NCBI GenBank assembly: GCA_044221555.1 | Contig: JBGAOY010000008.1 | Location: 1-64,000, forward strand | DNA from: JAEUJM01 sp044221555 | GTDB lineage: Bacteria > Actinomycetota > Acidimicrobiia > Acidimicrobiales > DATDAH01 | Direction of reading: 5' to 3' | Length of the DNA stretch: 64,000 nt | Shown: in pieces, positions 41,538-49,743 of the stretch | Numbering within the stretch: the first letter of the stretch is position 1 | Layout: every line of letters begins with the position of its first letter | Translations under genes and position numbers: made by a program | The notes under the pieces: generated by a model | Told to the model about the DNA's origin: nothing | The model's database searches: none | What the model saw: the letters and a program-made list of their open reading frames with translations, nothing else

Positions 41538-41574
41538 TGAGAGGATCCCTCTCATGACGAGAGGGATCCTCTCA
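41538..41574. promoter_or_regulatory. 16-bp perfect inverted repeat, likely TetR operator
   Basis: TGAGAGGATCCCTCTC (41538-41553), ATGAC, GAGAGGGATCCTCTCA (41559-41574). The arms are exact complements, and each arm is almost a palindrome itself, so two repressor dimers could bind. It sits between divergent genes for an MBL hydrolase and a TetR regulator. Confidence 0.72.
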
Positions 41575-41606
41575 CGCGCGATCGACCCAGCGAGAGAGGG
41601 CCCGCC

Positions 41607-42263
41607 ATGACGCCGACCAGGGCACGGACCACGCCGCCGGCACCGGCACCACCGGCACCGGCACCACCAGCACCGGTGCACGGTCCGGGTGCCTCCGGGC
41701 TGCGGGCCGAGCAGCGGGCCGCCACGCGCCGCCGCATCGTCGATGCGGTGTCCGCCCTCGTGGCCGAGGAGCACCCGGCCGCCGTGTCGGTGCCGGCGGT
41801 GGCGGCGCGGGCCGGCGTGGGGGTGGCCACCATCTACCGCTACTTCCCGACCAAGGAGGCACTCCTCGACGCCGCCGCCCACGGTGCGGTGTCGACGGGC
41901 GCGGCCGGGCTGCCCCGGGCCTTCGAGGAGGTGGGAGCGAGCCTGGCGGCCGCCTGGGGTGAGCTGGCCGACCAGCTGCCGCTGGTGCGCAACCAGTTCG
42001 CCTCGCCGCTCGGGCGTGAGCTGCGCCGCCGCCGGTGGGAGCTCAAGCACGCGGCGATGGTCGAGGTCGCCCGTCGTGAGGGGCTCGACCCCGAGAGCCC
42101 CGCGGGCCGGCGGCTGATCGGCGTGGTCGACGTGCTCACCGCGTCCACCGCGCTGCTCGAGCTGCACGACAAGGCCGGCACCCCGGTGGACGACGCCGCC
42201 GCCTGGTGCGCGTGGGCCGTAGAGACCCTCTACCGAACGACCCTCGAGGAGGCACCGACATGA
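41607..42263 (+). CDS. TetR-family transcriptional regulator
   Basis: A 218-residue protein. A Pro/Ala-rich head of ~25 residues precedes the helix-turn-helix (AVSVPAVAARAGVGVATIYRYFPTKEALL, ~58-87). The C-terminal helical domain senses an unknown ligand. A GAGAGAGGG ribosome site precedes ATG 41607. The 16-bp inverted repeat upstream is the obvious operator. Its stop overlaps the next ATG by 4 bp. Confidence 0.85.
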   Translation: MTPTRARTTPPAPAPPAPAPPAPVHGPGASGLRAEQRAATRRRIVDAVSALVAEEHPAAVSVPAVAARAGVGVATIYRYFPTKEALLDAAAHGAVSTGAAGLPRAFEEVGASLAAAWGELADQLPLVRNQFASPLGRELRRRRWELKHAAMVEVARREGLDPESPAGRRLIGVVDVLTASTALLELHDKAGTPVDDAAAWCAWAVETLYRTTLEEAPT

Positions 42264-43831
42264 CCTGCTCCGACAGGGCCGCCAGCATCGAGGGGCTCGA
42301 AGGCATCGACATCGGGGCCCCCGAACTGGTCTGGGACCCCCCGGACAAGGGTGAGTGGCGGGGGCTCCACGACCACTTCCCACGCGCCCTCACCCCTGAA
42401 TTCCAGGGCCTGTTGCGCGCTGGCATGACGGAGGGCGAGGCCGACTACTTCGAGCGCTACGGCCTGCCGGCACGCACCATCCGCCCCGAGTTCGTGCACG
42501 GCCGGGTGTTCATCGCGGCCGACCCACTGGTCGGCCCGGCGTCGAACCGGTTGCCGCCCGCGCCGCTCCTGTGGCTGCTGGTCCGCCTCGTCCCCGCCTT
42601 CCGCCGCCGGGCGTCCGCAGCCGACCGGGCCCTGGCCGACCGCATCTGGCTGGCCGAGGCCGACCGCTGGTACGGCGTCGAGAAGCCAGCCTGGGAGGCC
42701 CGCAACGCGACCCTCGCCGGCGTCGATCCGTGGTCCCTCGACATCGCCGGCCTCATCGCCCATCTGCGGGCGGCCCGTCGGAACGCAGGGGAGGGCTACC
42801 GCGACCACTTCCGCCTGCACGGCACCGACCTCGCCCCCACGTCGATCTTCCTCACCCGCGCCGGCGACTGGGGCATCGACCCCACCACGGCGGCCGCGCT
42901 GCTCGCGGGCTCGTCACCGGCGTCGCGGGGGTCCACGCCGCTGCCCGACTGGGCGATGGTCACGGGCTACGACCTCGACGAGCGTGTCGCCTGCGAGCTC
43001 CCGGCGCGGCCGCCGGCCCGAGAGCGGGCGGCATCGGCAGAGCTGGCCGACATCCTGGAGACGCAGGTGCGGGCCCGCGTGCCCCAGCAGCACCTGGTCG
43101 AGTGGGACACCCGCCTGGCCGATGCGCGAGCGACCTGTGGCATCCGCGACGACAACGGCGTGCTGACCGCGGCCTGGCCCGTGGGCCTGCTCCGGCGGGC
43201 CATGCTGGCCGCCGGGGACCGCTTGGTCGACCGGGGCCGGCTGCACCACCGCGAGCACGCCGTCGAGCTGACCATCGACGAACTGGCGGGCGCCCTGTCC
43301 GAGAGGGCGGGCGCCGCCGCGGCGCCGACGGCCGACGAGGTGGGGGAGCGCGCCCACGAGCGTCGCCGGCTCTCGGCTGTCGCCGCGCCCGCCGTGCTCG
43401 GGCCAGAGGTGGCGTTGCCGCTGTCGGTCCTCCCGCCCGCCATGAAGCTGATGGGTCGGGCGCTCATCACCCTGCGGGACCTTGGCATCACCCCGGCCGG
43501 CGATCGGGTGCCGCTCCGCGGTGTGGGCATCGGCGACACCCCGGTCACCGGTCGGGCCTGCGTGGCCGCCGAGCCCGCCGAGGCGTTGGCCCGCTTCCAG
43601 CCCGGCGACATCGTGGTCACCGCCGGCACCGCCCCGGCGTGGAACACGGTGCTCGCCCTTGCCGGGGGGGTCGTCACCGAGGAGGGTGGGCCACTTTCGC
43701 ACGCGGCGGTGATCGCCAGGGAGTTGGGCCTTCCCGCGCTGGTCGGGTCGGCCGAGGCCGTCACGCTGATCCCCGACGGCGCCACCATCGAGCTCGATCC
43801 CGTCTCGGGCACGGTCCGCGTCGTGTCGTAG
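42260..43831 (+). CDS. PEP-utilising mobile-domain protein
   Basis: A 523-residue protein. The last ~80 residues are the swivelling phosphohistidine domain: PGDIVVTAGTAPAWNTVLAL, then GGVVTEEGGPLSHAAVIARELGLPALVG with the catalytic His in SHAA. The N-terminal ~430 residues lack the ATP-grasp motifs of PEP synthase and are not assigned. It could transfer phosphate within a larger assembly. ATGA overlap places it in an operon with the TetR gene, which presumably controls it. Confidence 0.75.
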   Translation: MTCSDRAASIEGLEGIDIGAPELVWDPPDKGEWRGLHDHFPRALTPEFQGLLRAGMTEGEADYFERYGLPARTIRPEFVHGRVFIAADPLVGPASNRLPPAPLLWLLVRLVPAFRRRASAADRALADRIWLAEADRWYGVEKPAWEARNATLAGVDPWSLDIAGLIAHLRAARRNAGEGYRDHFRLHGTDLAPTSIFLTRAGDWGIDPTTAAALLAGSSPASRGSTPLPDWAMVTGYDLDERVACELPARPPARERAASAELADILETQVRARVPQQHLVEWDTRLADARATCGIRDDNGVLTAAWPVGLLRRAMLAAGDRLVDRGRLHHREHAVELTIDELAGALSERAGAAAAPTADEVGERAHERRRLSAVAAPAVLGPEVALPLSVLPPAMKLMGRALITLRDLGITPAGDRVPLRGVGIGDTPVTGRACVAAEPAEALARFQPGDIVVTAGTAPAWNTVLALAGGVVTEEGGPLSHAAVIARELGLPALVGSAEAVTLIPDGATIELDPVSGTVRVVS

Positions 43832-43841
43832 CCTCAGGGCC

Positions 43842-44117
43842 GTGAGCGAAGCGCTCGAGGTGATCGCCGGCGACCACGTGGTGGTGCTGGACGGTCGCGT
43901 GCTCGAGGTGCTCCACACCACCGGCCTGTCCTACCGCTTCCACGTGAACCACGTGGCGGTCGAGGCCACGCCGGCCCGGGACGGCGGGCTGCGGTTGCGG
44001 GTGGGCGTCGACCCCGGCAACGGCGTGATCGTCCAGGGCACGACGGTCGACGTCCCGGCCGCGCGGGTGGGGGCCGTCACCGCGCTCTTCGACGAGGCCA
44101 AGGCCCGCCGGGACTGA
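43842..44117 (+). CDS. Small hypothetical protein
   Basis: A 91-residue protein from GTG 43842, with TAGCCT 7 nt upstream. Its strands (HVVVLDGRVLEVLHTTGLSYRFHVNHVAVEATP) look like a small beta-sandwich, similar to PH-like proteins that follow many actinobacterial genes. It stands 10 bp behind the PEP-domain gene. No function assigned. Confidence 0.5.
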   Translation: MSEALEVIAGDHVVVLDGRVLEVLHTTGLSYRFHVNHVAVEATPARDGGLRLRVGVDPGNGVIVQGTTVDVPAARVGAVTALFDEAKARRD

Positions 44118-44172
44118 CCTGCAGGACGGCGACGGCCCGCCAGGCGCCGGGCCCAGCGGGCAGACTGAGCCG

Positions 44173-45114
44173 ATGGCCCACCCCCGACGCTTCCGCTTCG
44201 GCGTTCAGCTGAACGCCCCCTTCGACGGCTGCTCGTGGACCGAGAGCGTCCGCGAGCTCGAGGCCCTCGGCTACTCGACGCTGTTCATGCCCGACCACGT
44301 GGACTCCCCCCTGGGCCCGCTGACGGCCATGGCCGCCGCGGTCACCGCCACCACCACGCTGAAGGTGGCGCCGCTGGTGCTCGACTGCGACTTCCGCCAC
44401 CCGTCCATCGTGGCCAAGGAGCTGGCCACCATCGACGTGCTCTCCGGCGGCCGGCTCGAGGTGGGGCTCGGTGCCGGCTGGAAGAAGGTGGACTACGAGC
44501 AGTCGGGCATCCCCATGGAGCGCCCCGGGGTGCGGGTGAGTCGCATGATGGAGCACGCGCAGGTGCTGCGGGCGCTGTTCGCCGGCGGTCCGGCGACGTT
44601 CGAGGGCGAGCACTACCGCGTCACCGATCAGGTGTGCAGCCCGACGCCGGCCCGTCCCGGCGGCCCGCCCCTGATCCTGGCCGGTGGTGCGCCCCGGGTG
44701 CTGCGCTTCGCGGGGGCCAACGCCGACATCGTGGGGGTGAACCCGTCGATCCACTCGGGCGAGGTCGACGCCGACGCCAGCCGCGACGCCATGGCTGACC
44801 GCATCGACGAGAAGCTGCAGTGGGTGCGCGAGGGCGCGGGAGAGCGCTTCGACGACCTCGAGATCAACGCCTGGGTCGCGGCCGCCCAGTTCACCGACGA
44901 CCCGATCGGCACGGCGACCTCGCTGGCGCCCTTCTTCGGCACCGACGACCCGACCGCCCTGCTCTCGTCGCCCATGACCCTGATCGGCGACGTTCCCAGC
45001 CTCAGCGACGAGTTGGCCCGCCGCCGCGAGCGGTGGGGCTACTCCTACATCGTGATCCCCGGCGACCACGCCCGCTCGTTCGCGCCCTTGGTGGCGGCGC
45101 TCACCGGCACCTGA
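44173..45114 (+). CDS. LLM-class (F420-dependent type) oxidoreductase
   Basis: A 313-residue TIM-barrel protein. RFGVQLNAPFDGCSWTESVRELEALGYSTLFMPDH, then HPSIVAKELATIDVLSGGRLEVGLGAGW and PPLILAGGAPRVLRFAGANADIVG are classic luciferase-like monooxygenase motifs. In actinobacteria many such proteins use coenzyme F420. The substrate is unknown. CAGACT lies 6 nt before the ATG. Confidence 0.85.
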   Translation: MAHPRRFRFGVQLNAPFDGCSWTESVRELEALGYSTLFMPDHVDSPLGPLTAMAAAVTATTTLKVAPLVLDCDFRHPSIVAKELATIDVLSGGRLEVGLGAGWKKVDYEQSGIPMERPGVRVSRMMEHAQVLRALFAGGPATFEGEHYRVTDQVCSPTPARPGGPPLILAGGAPRVLRFAGANADIVGVNPSIHSGEVDADASRDAMADRIDEKLQWVREGAGERFDDLEINAWVAAAQFTDDPIGTATSLAPFFGTDDPTALLSSPMTLIGDVPSLSDELARRRERWGYSYIVIPGDHARSFAPLVAALTGT

Positions 45115-45159
45115 CCGGGGGCGGGCTGAGGGACTGGCCGTTCCGACGGTCGCGACATC

Positions 45160-46890
45160 TCAACACCGCGGTGGCGGCTCCCGGCTCACGGTGCTGGCGG
45201 GACCCGTGGCGCCAACGTTCGGGGACACCGTGCGGTACCGGATGTACGCGCGGAGGGCGAAGGGTCCGCACTGCACGAGGCTGCGCCTCAGCCCGGCACG
45301 GCAGTTCGGGACCACCCCGGGGAACCAAACGCAGGTCTCGTACACATAGGACGTCCGTGGGCACTGTGCAACCGGCGACCCGATGATGTGAACGTTGAAG
45401 AAGCCCCTTCCGGGTCGGCCAGCAGCGTCAGGCACGATCTCCACGTCGAACGTCGGGGCGGCGGGGCGGGGTGGTGCCCCCCACAGCAGGCCCGCAGCGC
45501 TGCACTCGCCCCCGACCGGTGTGAGGTCAGCGTCGACGACGGCGGCGTGGCCGGCGCCGACGCGGAACGTCGGTGACCCGTCAGGACCCGTCCAGCTTTC
45601 GGTCAGGTGATCGCCCGCGGCGTCGAGGAACTGGGCTCGGTACTCCCCCGGCGGGAGGCCGGTGATCCGGTACGACCCGTCTGGCGCGGTTGTCACCCCG
45701 TGCTCCACCCCTCCTGGTCCCACCGCGACCACCCCGACACCGCCGACGGGCGCGCTGGTGGTGGCCCTCTTGACCGTGCCCTGCATCGAGCCTGTGCTCT
45801 CGAGGAGCGCAGCGTCCGCCACGCCGGGTGCGCTGATCAACGCGGCTGACCCCAGTCGATCTGCCGGAACGCCGCCGGACCACTCCATGTCGTGGGTGCC
45901 CGTGGCATCCACTGTCGCCAGTATGTACTGGCCCGGAGCGATACGCAGGCTGTACCTCCCAGACCCATCGGTGACCGCAGCACGGGCGAATCCGAAGTCC
46001 GCAGCACGCAATGCGATCACCACGACTCCCTGCAACGCGGTGCCCGATCGCTCGTCGGAGACGGTACCGGCCACCGTGGCAGTGCTCGGGGTGACGGGTT
46101 GGGCGGGGAGCACACCGTCTGCCGTGGTGGTGGCACCTGGAACGACGTCGACGGGGGTGGACTCAGGCAGGGTCGTGGCGCTCGGGTGGAACCGGACGCC
46201 GTGGCCGCCCGACGGGTTGACGAACGCGACGAAATGGGATCCGCTCCTCAGGTCGCCGAGTGCGTACCGGCCGTCGGCGTTCGCCGCCACGGCGGTCTCG
46301 AGTGCACCGGTCGTCCCATTGAGCGACAGGATCCAAGCACCGGCGACCGGACCAAGCGCGTCCGTCACCGTCCCGGTGATCGAGCCTCGTGTCGGCGCCA
46401 TCACCGGATCGACGTCGACGACGGCATCGCCACGAACCTCGATGGCTGCAGGGGCACCGTGGAACCCGGCGGCGTGCCGCCCGGTCGGGTCGAGGAGGTA
46501 GAGGTGGTACTCGCCGTCTGGCAGGTCCAAGCCATAGTTCCCCGAGTTGTCCGCGATCGCGTAACCGACCGCGCTGAAGTCGGTGGTCTGGAGAACCGCG
46601 ACCCACGCGCCTGCGACCGGCGCACCCGATCCCAGCTCGGTGACCGTTCCCCTGATGTCGGCGGTGCCGGTCACGCGGTCGTCGCCGCCAGCGAGCGCCG
46701 GGGTGCGGTCCGCTGGTGGGGACACGGCGAAGGATGTCATCTCGTCGGATCGATCGCTGACGTCGACGGTGGCGCTGCTGGCCGGGGCATCTTGGTCCGA
46801 GAGCGCCGCTCCGGGAGCGCCTGCGAGCAACACGACCAGGGCGGTCGACGCCGCCACAGCGAGCGATGAGCGCGGCCGAACTGAAGTCAT
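45160..46890 (-). CDS. Large secreted protein with carboxypeptidase-regulatory-like repeats
   Basis: A 576-residue secreted protein. A signal peptide (SSLAVAASTALVVLLAGAPGAALS) precedes four tandem CarboxypepD_reg-like beta domains, each with a GTV motif, an A-G-A stretch and YxLxxLxxGxY (for example SYRITGLPPGEYRAQFLDAAG). The C-terminal ~90 residues hold several cysteines (CPRTSYVYETCVWF, NCRAGL, QCGPF). Probably a surface or secreted adhesive or structural protein. The ATG at 46890 has a strong GGGAGG upstream; farther upstream codons are rejected. Confidence 0.75.
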   Translation of the reverse strand: MTSVRPRSSLAVAASTALVVLLAGAPGAALSDQDAPASSATVDVSDRSDEMTSFAVSPPADRTPALAGGDDRVTGTADIRGTVTELGSGAPVAGAWVAVLQTTDFSAVGYAIADNSGNYGLDLPDGEYHLYLLDPTGRHAAGFHGAPAAIEVRGDAVVDVDPVMAPTRGSITGTVTDALGPVAGAWILSLNGTTGALETAVAANADGRYALGDLRSGSHFVAFVNPSGGHGVRFHPSATTLPESTPVDVVPGATTTADGVLPAQPVTPSTATVAGTVSDERSGTALQGVVVIALRAADFGFARAAVTDGSGRYSLRIAPGQYILATVDATGTHDMEWSGGVPADRLGSAALISAPGVADAALLESTGSMQGTVKRATTSAPVGGVGVVAVGPGGVEHGVTTAPDGSYRITGLPPGEYRAQFLDAAGDHLTESWTGPDGSPTFRVGAGHAAVVDADLTPVGGECSAAGLLWGAPPRPAAPTFDVEIVPDAAGRPGRGFFNVHIIGSPVAQCPRTSYVYETCVWFPGVVPNCRAGLRRSLVQCGPFALRAYIRYRTVSPNVGATGPASTVSREPPPRC

Positions 46891-47045
46891 AGGTGCCAAT
46901 CCCTCCCGATGGCCCATGAGCGGGTTTGGTGTACAACAGAGCACGGAGGCCGTCAATCACTCACCCGCCAGTAGATTCGAGCGTCCGGAGAGGTCGACGG
47001 GGGTCGAGCGTCACTTCACTCGCCGCTGTTCGTGCACCTTCGCCC

Positions 47046-47119
47046 GCCCCCGTAGCCAAGCTGGTCAAGGCAGCGGACTTTTAATCCGAAGATCGTGGGT
47101 TCGAATCCCACCGGGGGCA
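47046..47119 (+). tRNA. tRNA-Lys (anticodon UUU)
   Basis: Acceptor arms GCCCCCG (47046-47052) and CGGGGGC (47112-47118) pair fully, followed by discriminator A. The D arm has GCC/GGC, the anticodon loop CTTTTAA gives UUU, and the T arm reads GTGGG-TTCGAAT-CCCAC. The anticodon stem has one mismatch. CCA is not encoded. A CDS begins 2 nt after the tRNA. Confidence 0.95.
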
Positions 47120-47121
47120 CT

Positions 47122-48309
47122 GTGATCGCTGCGTTCGAGTCCCTGCTGGCGCGCCGCTGGCGGGTGGTCGTCGCCGCCGCGCTGGTGGCGGTGGGGGTCG
47201 TCGTGGTGTGGTCGTACCTCACGCCCAAGCAGTGGGAGGCCTCGACCACGGTGCTCCTCGACCCGTTGGTGGTGCCCGGCCTGCACGAGGACGCGGCGTC
47301 GCCGGCCACGCCCACCGAGGACGAGGCCTTCGCCGCCGAGTTGGCCACCGCCCGCGGGGCCACTTTCCAGGAGGGGCTGCGGGCCAACGCCACGTACCCG
47401 TTCACCGTCACGGCCGATGCCGGGCCCCGCGAGGCCACGCTGCGCTTCACCGCCCGGGCCGACTCGGCCGAGCGGGCCAGCGCGGCCTCGTATTCGGCGG
47501 CCAACGGCTTCACGGCATGGGGGCGGTCGCACGAGGCGGTCGCCCGGCGCGACGCGCTCCAGCGAGAGGTCGACGCCCTGGCCCCCGGCGACCCCGCCGC
47601 CGCCGACCTCGAGGCCCGCCTGCAGACGGCCGCGGCGGCGGTCGACCTGCTGAGCGCGGGTGGCGGCACGGTGGTGGTGCGCCCCACGGTCCCGGGCGAC
47701 CCGGTGTCGCCGAACCTGACCGCGCGGCTCGTGCTGGCCGCGGTGGCCGGGCTGCTGGTGGGCGTCGTCGCCGCCGCCCTGCTCGACCGTCGGCACCCGA
47801 CGCCGGTCGGGGCCGCGCCGCCTCCGGGCGCAGGCGCTGGCGCCGGGGTGGGGGCGGCGGCGGCGGGAGCGGCGGGGAACCGACCCGAGGGGATCGGCGC
47901 CCCGCCAGACGGGCTGGCGGGGGCGGTGAGGGACCGGGAGGGGATCGGCACCGGTCGCCGCCTCGCCCGGTTGGCGCTGGGCGGCGTGGCCGTGGTGGCC
48001 CTGCTGGTGCCGGCCGCTTCGGTGGTGGCCGGCGTGGTGCAGGTGTGGGAGTTGCGGCCCTCCACCAACGCCCAGGACGAAGCCGGCTACGCGTGCTTCC
48101 CGGGGTGGCTCGACGACCTGCCCGACGGCACCCTGGTGGGCATCTCGGAGGAAAGCCCCCGGTTCTTCTACGACCACGTGCAGGAGTTCGCGTACCCCCG
48201 GCTGGCGGTGGCACCGCCCGGTGTCGTCCCCGAGGTGCTGGTGAACGTCGTCGCGGGGCCCGGCCCCGAGGCCTGTGGGGGCTTCCACCGTGAGGTCTCA
48301 CGCCCGTGA
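47122..48309 (+). CDS. Wzz-like membrane protein (polysaccharide chain-length type)
   Basis: A 395-residue protein. N-terminal membrane helix (RRWRVVVAAALVAVGVVVVWSYL), an extracytoplasmic helical region (PKQWEASTTVLLDP, AEL-ATARGATFQEGL) and a second helix near 215-235 as in Wzz/Cap5A proteins; a Gly/Ala/Pro linker and a third helix follow. It would regulate surface polysaccharide length with the GT-C-like genes after it. The start is GTG 47122, only 2 nt after the tRNA; an in-frame extension would run through the tRNA and is rejected. Confidence 0.7.
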   Translation: MIAAFESLLARRWRVVVAAALVAVGVVVVWSYLTPKQWEASTTVLLDPLVVPGLHEDAASPATPTEDEAFAAELATARGATFQEGLRANATYPFTVTADAGPREATLRFTARADSAERASAASYSAANGFTAWGRSHEAVARRDALQREVDALAPGDPAAADLEARLQTAAAAVDLLSAGGGTVVVRPTVPGDPVSPNLTARLVLAAVAGLLVGVVAAALLDRRHPTPVGAAPPPGAGAGAGVGAAAAGAAGNRPEGIGAPPDGLAGAVRDREGIGTGRRLARLALGGVAVVALLVPAASVVAGVVQVWELRPSTNAQDEAGYACFPGWLDDLPDGTLVGISEESPRFFYDHVQEFAYPRLAVAPPGVVPEVLVNVVAGPGPEACGGFHREVSRP

Positions 48310-49727
48310 ACGCCCCCGTGGTCGTGGCCACCATGCTCGCCGTGGTCCTGGCGGGTGTGGGGTGGCCGCTGGCCCGGATGGTGGGACGCACGCCCGCCTG
48401 GGCGCTCGCGGTGACGCCGGTCGCCGGCGGCCTGGTGGTGTCGCTCGGGGTGATGGCCAGCGTGCTCACCCGCACGTCGCTCCTGCCCTGGTTGGCGCTG
48501 GCCGCCGCCGTCGGGTGGGCGGTGCTGGCCCGTCGACGGCGGTGGGATCTCGGGTTCCACGACGACGACGGACCGGGCCTCGGGGTGCTGGCGGTGGCGG
48601 CGCTGGTGGCGCTGGTGCCGGTGGTGCTGGTCGACCTCCCGCCCGTCGAATCCGACGCGCGCTTCATCTGGTGGTTCCACGCCGCGTGGTTCCGAGGCGG
48701 TGGCTCGGTCGCCCGCGACGGCATGGCCCACGCCGCCTTCGGCCCGAGCCACTCGGGCTACCCGCCGCTGGTGCCGGGGCTCATCGCCTCGGTGTGGCAC
48801 CTCGGTGAGGCCTACGACCGCGAGGCCGCGCTGCGGGTGAGCCAGCTGGTGACCGCAGCCTTCGTCGCCGCCGCCGGGTTCTTCGTCACGGGAGTGCTGC
48901 GCCTGCCCCGGCGGCCCTCCATGGTGGCCGCGGCGCTGGTGGCGGCGGTGTGCTGGGGGGCCAACGCCCGGGTGGGCCTGTCGGGCTTCGTCGACCTCAC
49001 GTGGGCGGCCGTCCTGCTGACCGCGGCGGTGGTGCTGCTGGCGGGCCCCACGAGCCGCCGAGACGTCCTGGTGGGAGCGGCCTTCGCCGCGGCGGCGGCC
49101 CTGATCAAGTTCGAGGGGGGTGTGGCGTCGGCCCTGCTGGTGGCGCTCACCTTCGCACGGGCCGGTCGCGAGTGGCGGCGGGCGGTCCCGGTCGCGGTGG
49201 CCGTCGGCGGTGTGCTGGCGTCGTGGTTGGTCGTGACCACCGTGGCCGACGTGCCCGTCGAGGACCGCGGCGAGTGGTCGAGCCTGGTCCGCGTCATCGA
49301 CACCGACTCCGACGTGCACCAGCGGGTGGTCGAGACGCTGGGCCATCTCGCCCACGAACTGGGCCTGCTGGTCGGGCTGGGCGTGGTGGCGGTGCTGGCC
49401 ATCGTGGGGCTCAGCCGTGCGGCCGGCCTCCGCCTGCACCAGCCGGGGCTGCTGACCCTCCTGGTGCTCGGCGGCGCCTACGTCCTGTTCGATGCCGCCG
49501 CGGTCGGCGTGGCGTCCCTGCCGCTGTCGGAGTACACCGACTCGGGCAACTACCGCACCGTGATCGTGGTCCGGCTCCTGGTGGTGATCGACGTGCTGCT
49601 GGCGGCGGTGGCTGCGGGCCGGGCCCTCGGGGCGGTCCCTCCCGCCCGCCTGATCACGACCCCCGGCGACGCCGCCGAGGGGACGCGGCGCCCCACCCCG
49701 GCCGCAGCCGGGGCTCCCAGCCCATGA
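48306..49727 (+). CDS. Polytopic membrane protein, GT-C glycosyltransferase-like
   Basis: A 473-residue protein with about 11 hydrophobic segments. LVDLPPVESDARFIWWFHAA carries the DxD-like acidic/aromatic stretch often found in the first outer loop of GT-C enzymes, and FGPSHSGYPPLVPGLIAS follows. GTG 48306 overlaps the previous stop by 4 bp. It is likely a lipid-linked-sugar glycosyltransferase or polymerase for a surface polymer. The donor is unknown. Confidence 0.65.
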   Translation: MNAPVVVATMLAVVLAGVGWPLARMVGRTPAWALAVTPVAGGLVVSLGVMASVLTRTSLLPWLALAAAVGWAVLARRRRWDLGFHDDDGPGLGVLAVAALVALVPVVLVDLPPVESDARFIWWFHAAWFRGGGSVARDGMAHAAFGPSHSGYPPLVPGLIASVWHLGEAYDREAALRVSQLVTAAFVAAAGFFVTGVLRLPRRPSMVAAALVAAVCWGANARVGLSGFVDLTWAAVLLTAAVVLLAGPTSRRDVLVGAAFAAAAALIKFEGGVASALLVALTFARAGREWRRAVPVAVAVGGVLASWLVVTTVADVPVEDRGEWSSLVRVIDTDSDVHQRVVETLGHLAHELGLLVGLGVVAVLAIVGLSRAAGLRLHQPGLLTLLVLGGAYVLFDAAAVGVASLPLSEYTDSGNYRTVIVVRLLVVIDVLLAAVAAGRALGAVPPARLITTPGDAAEGTRRPTPAAAGAPSP

Positions 49728-49743
49728 GCTAGGTTCGGCCCTC

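Noticed and set aside
47095..47121. Start of the Wzz-like gene inside the tRNA
   Set aside because: The tRNA folds perfectly; the in-frame ATG at 47095 would encode part of its T arm. GTG 47122 is used.
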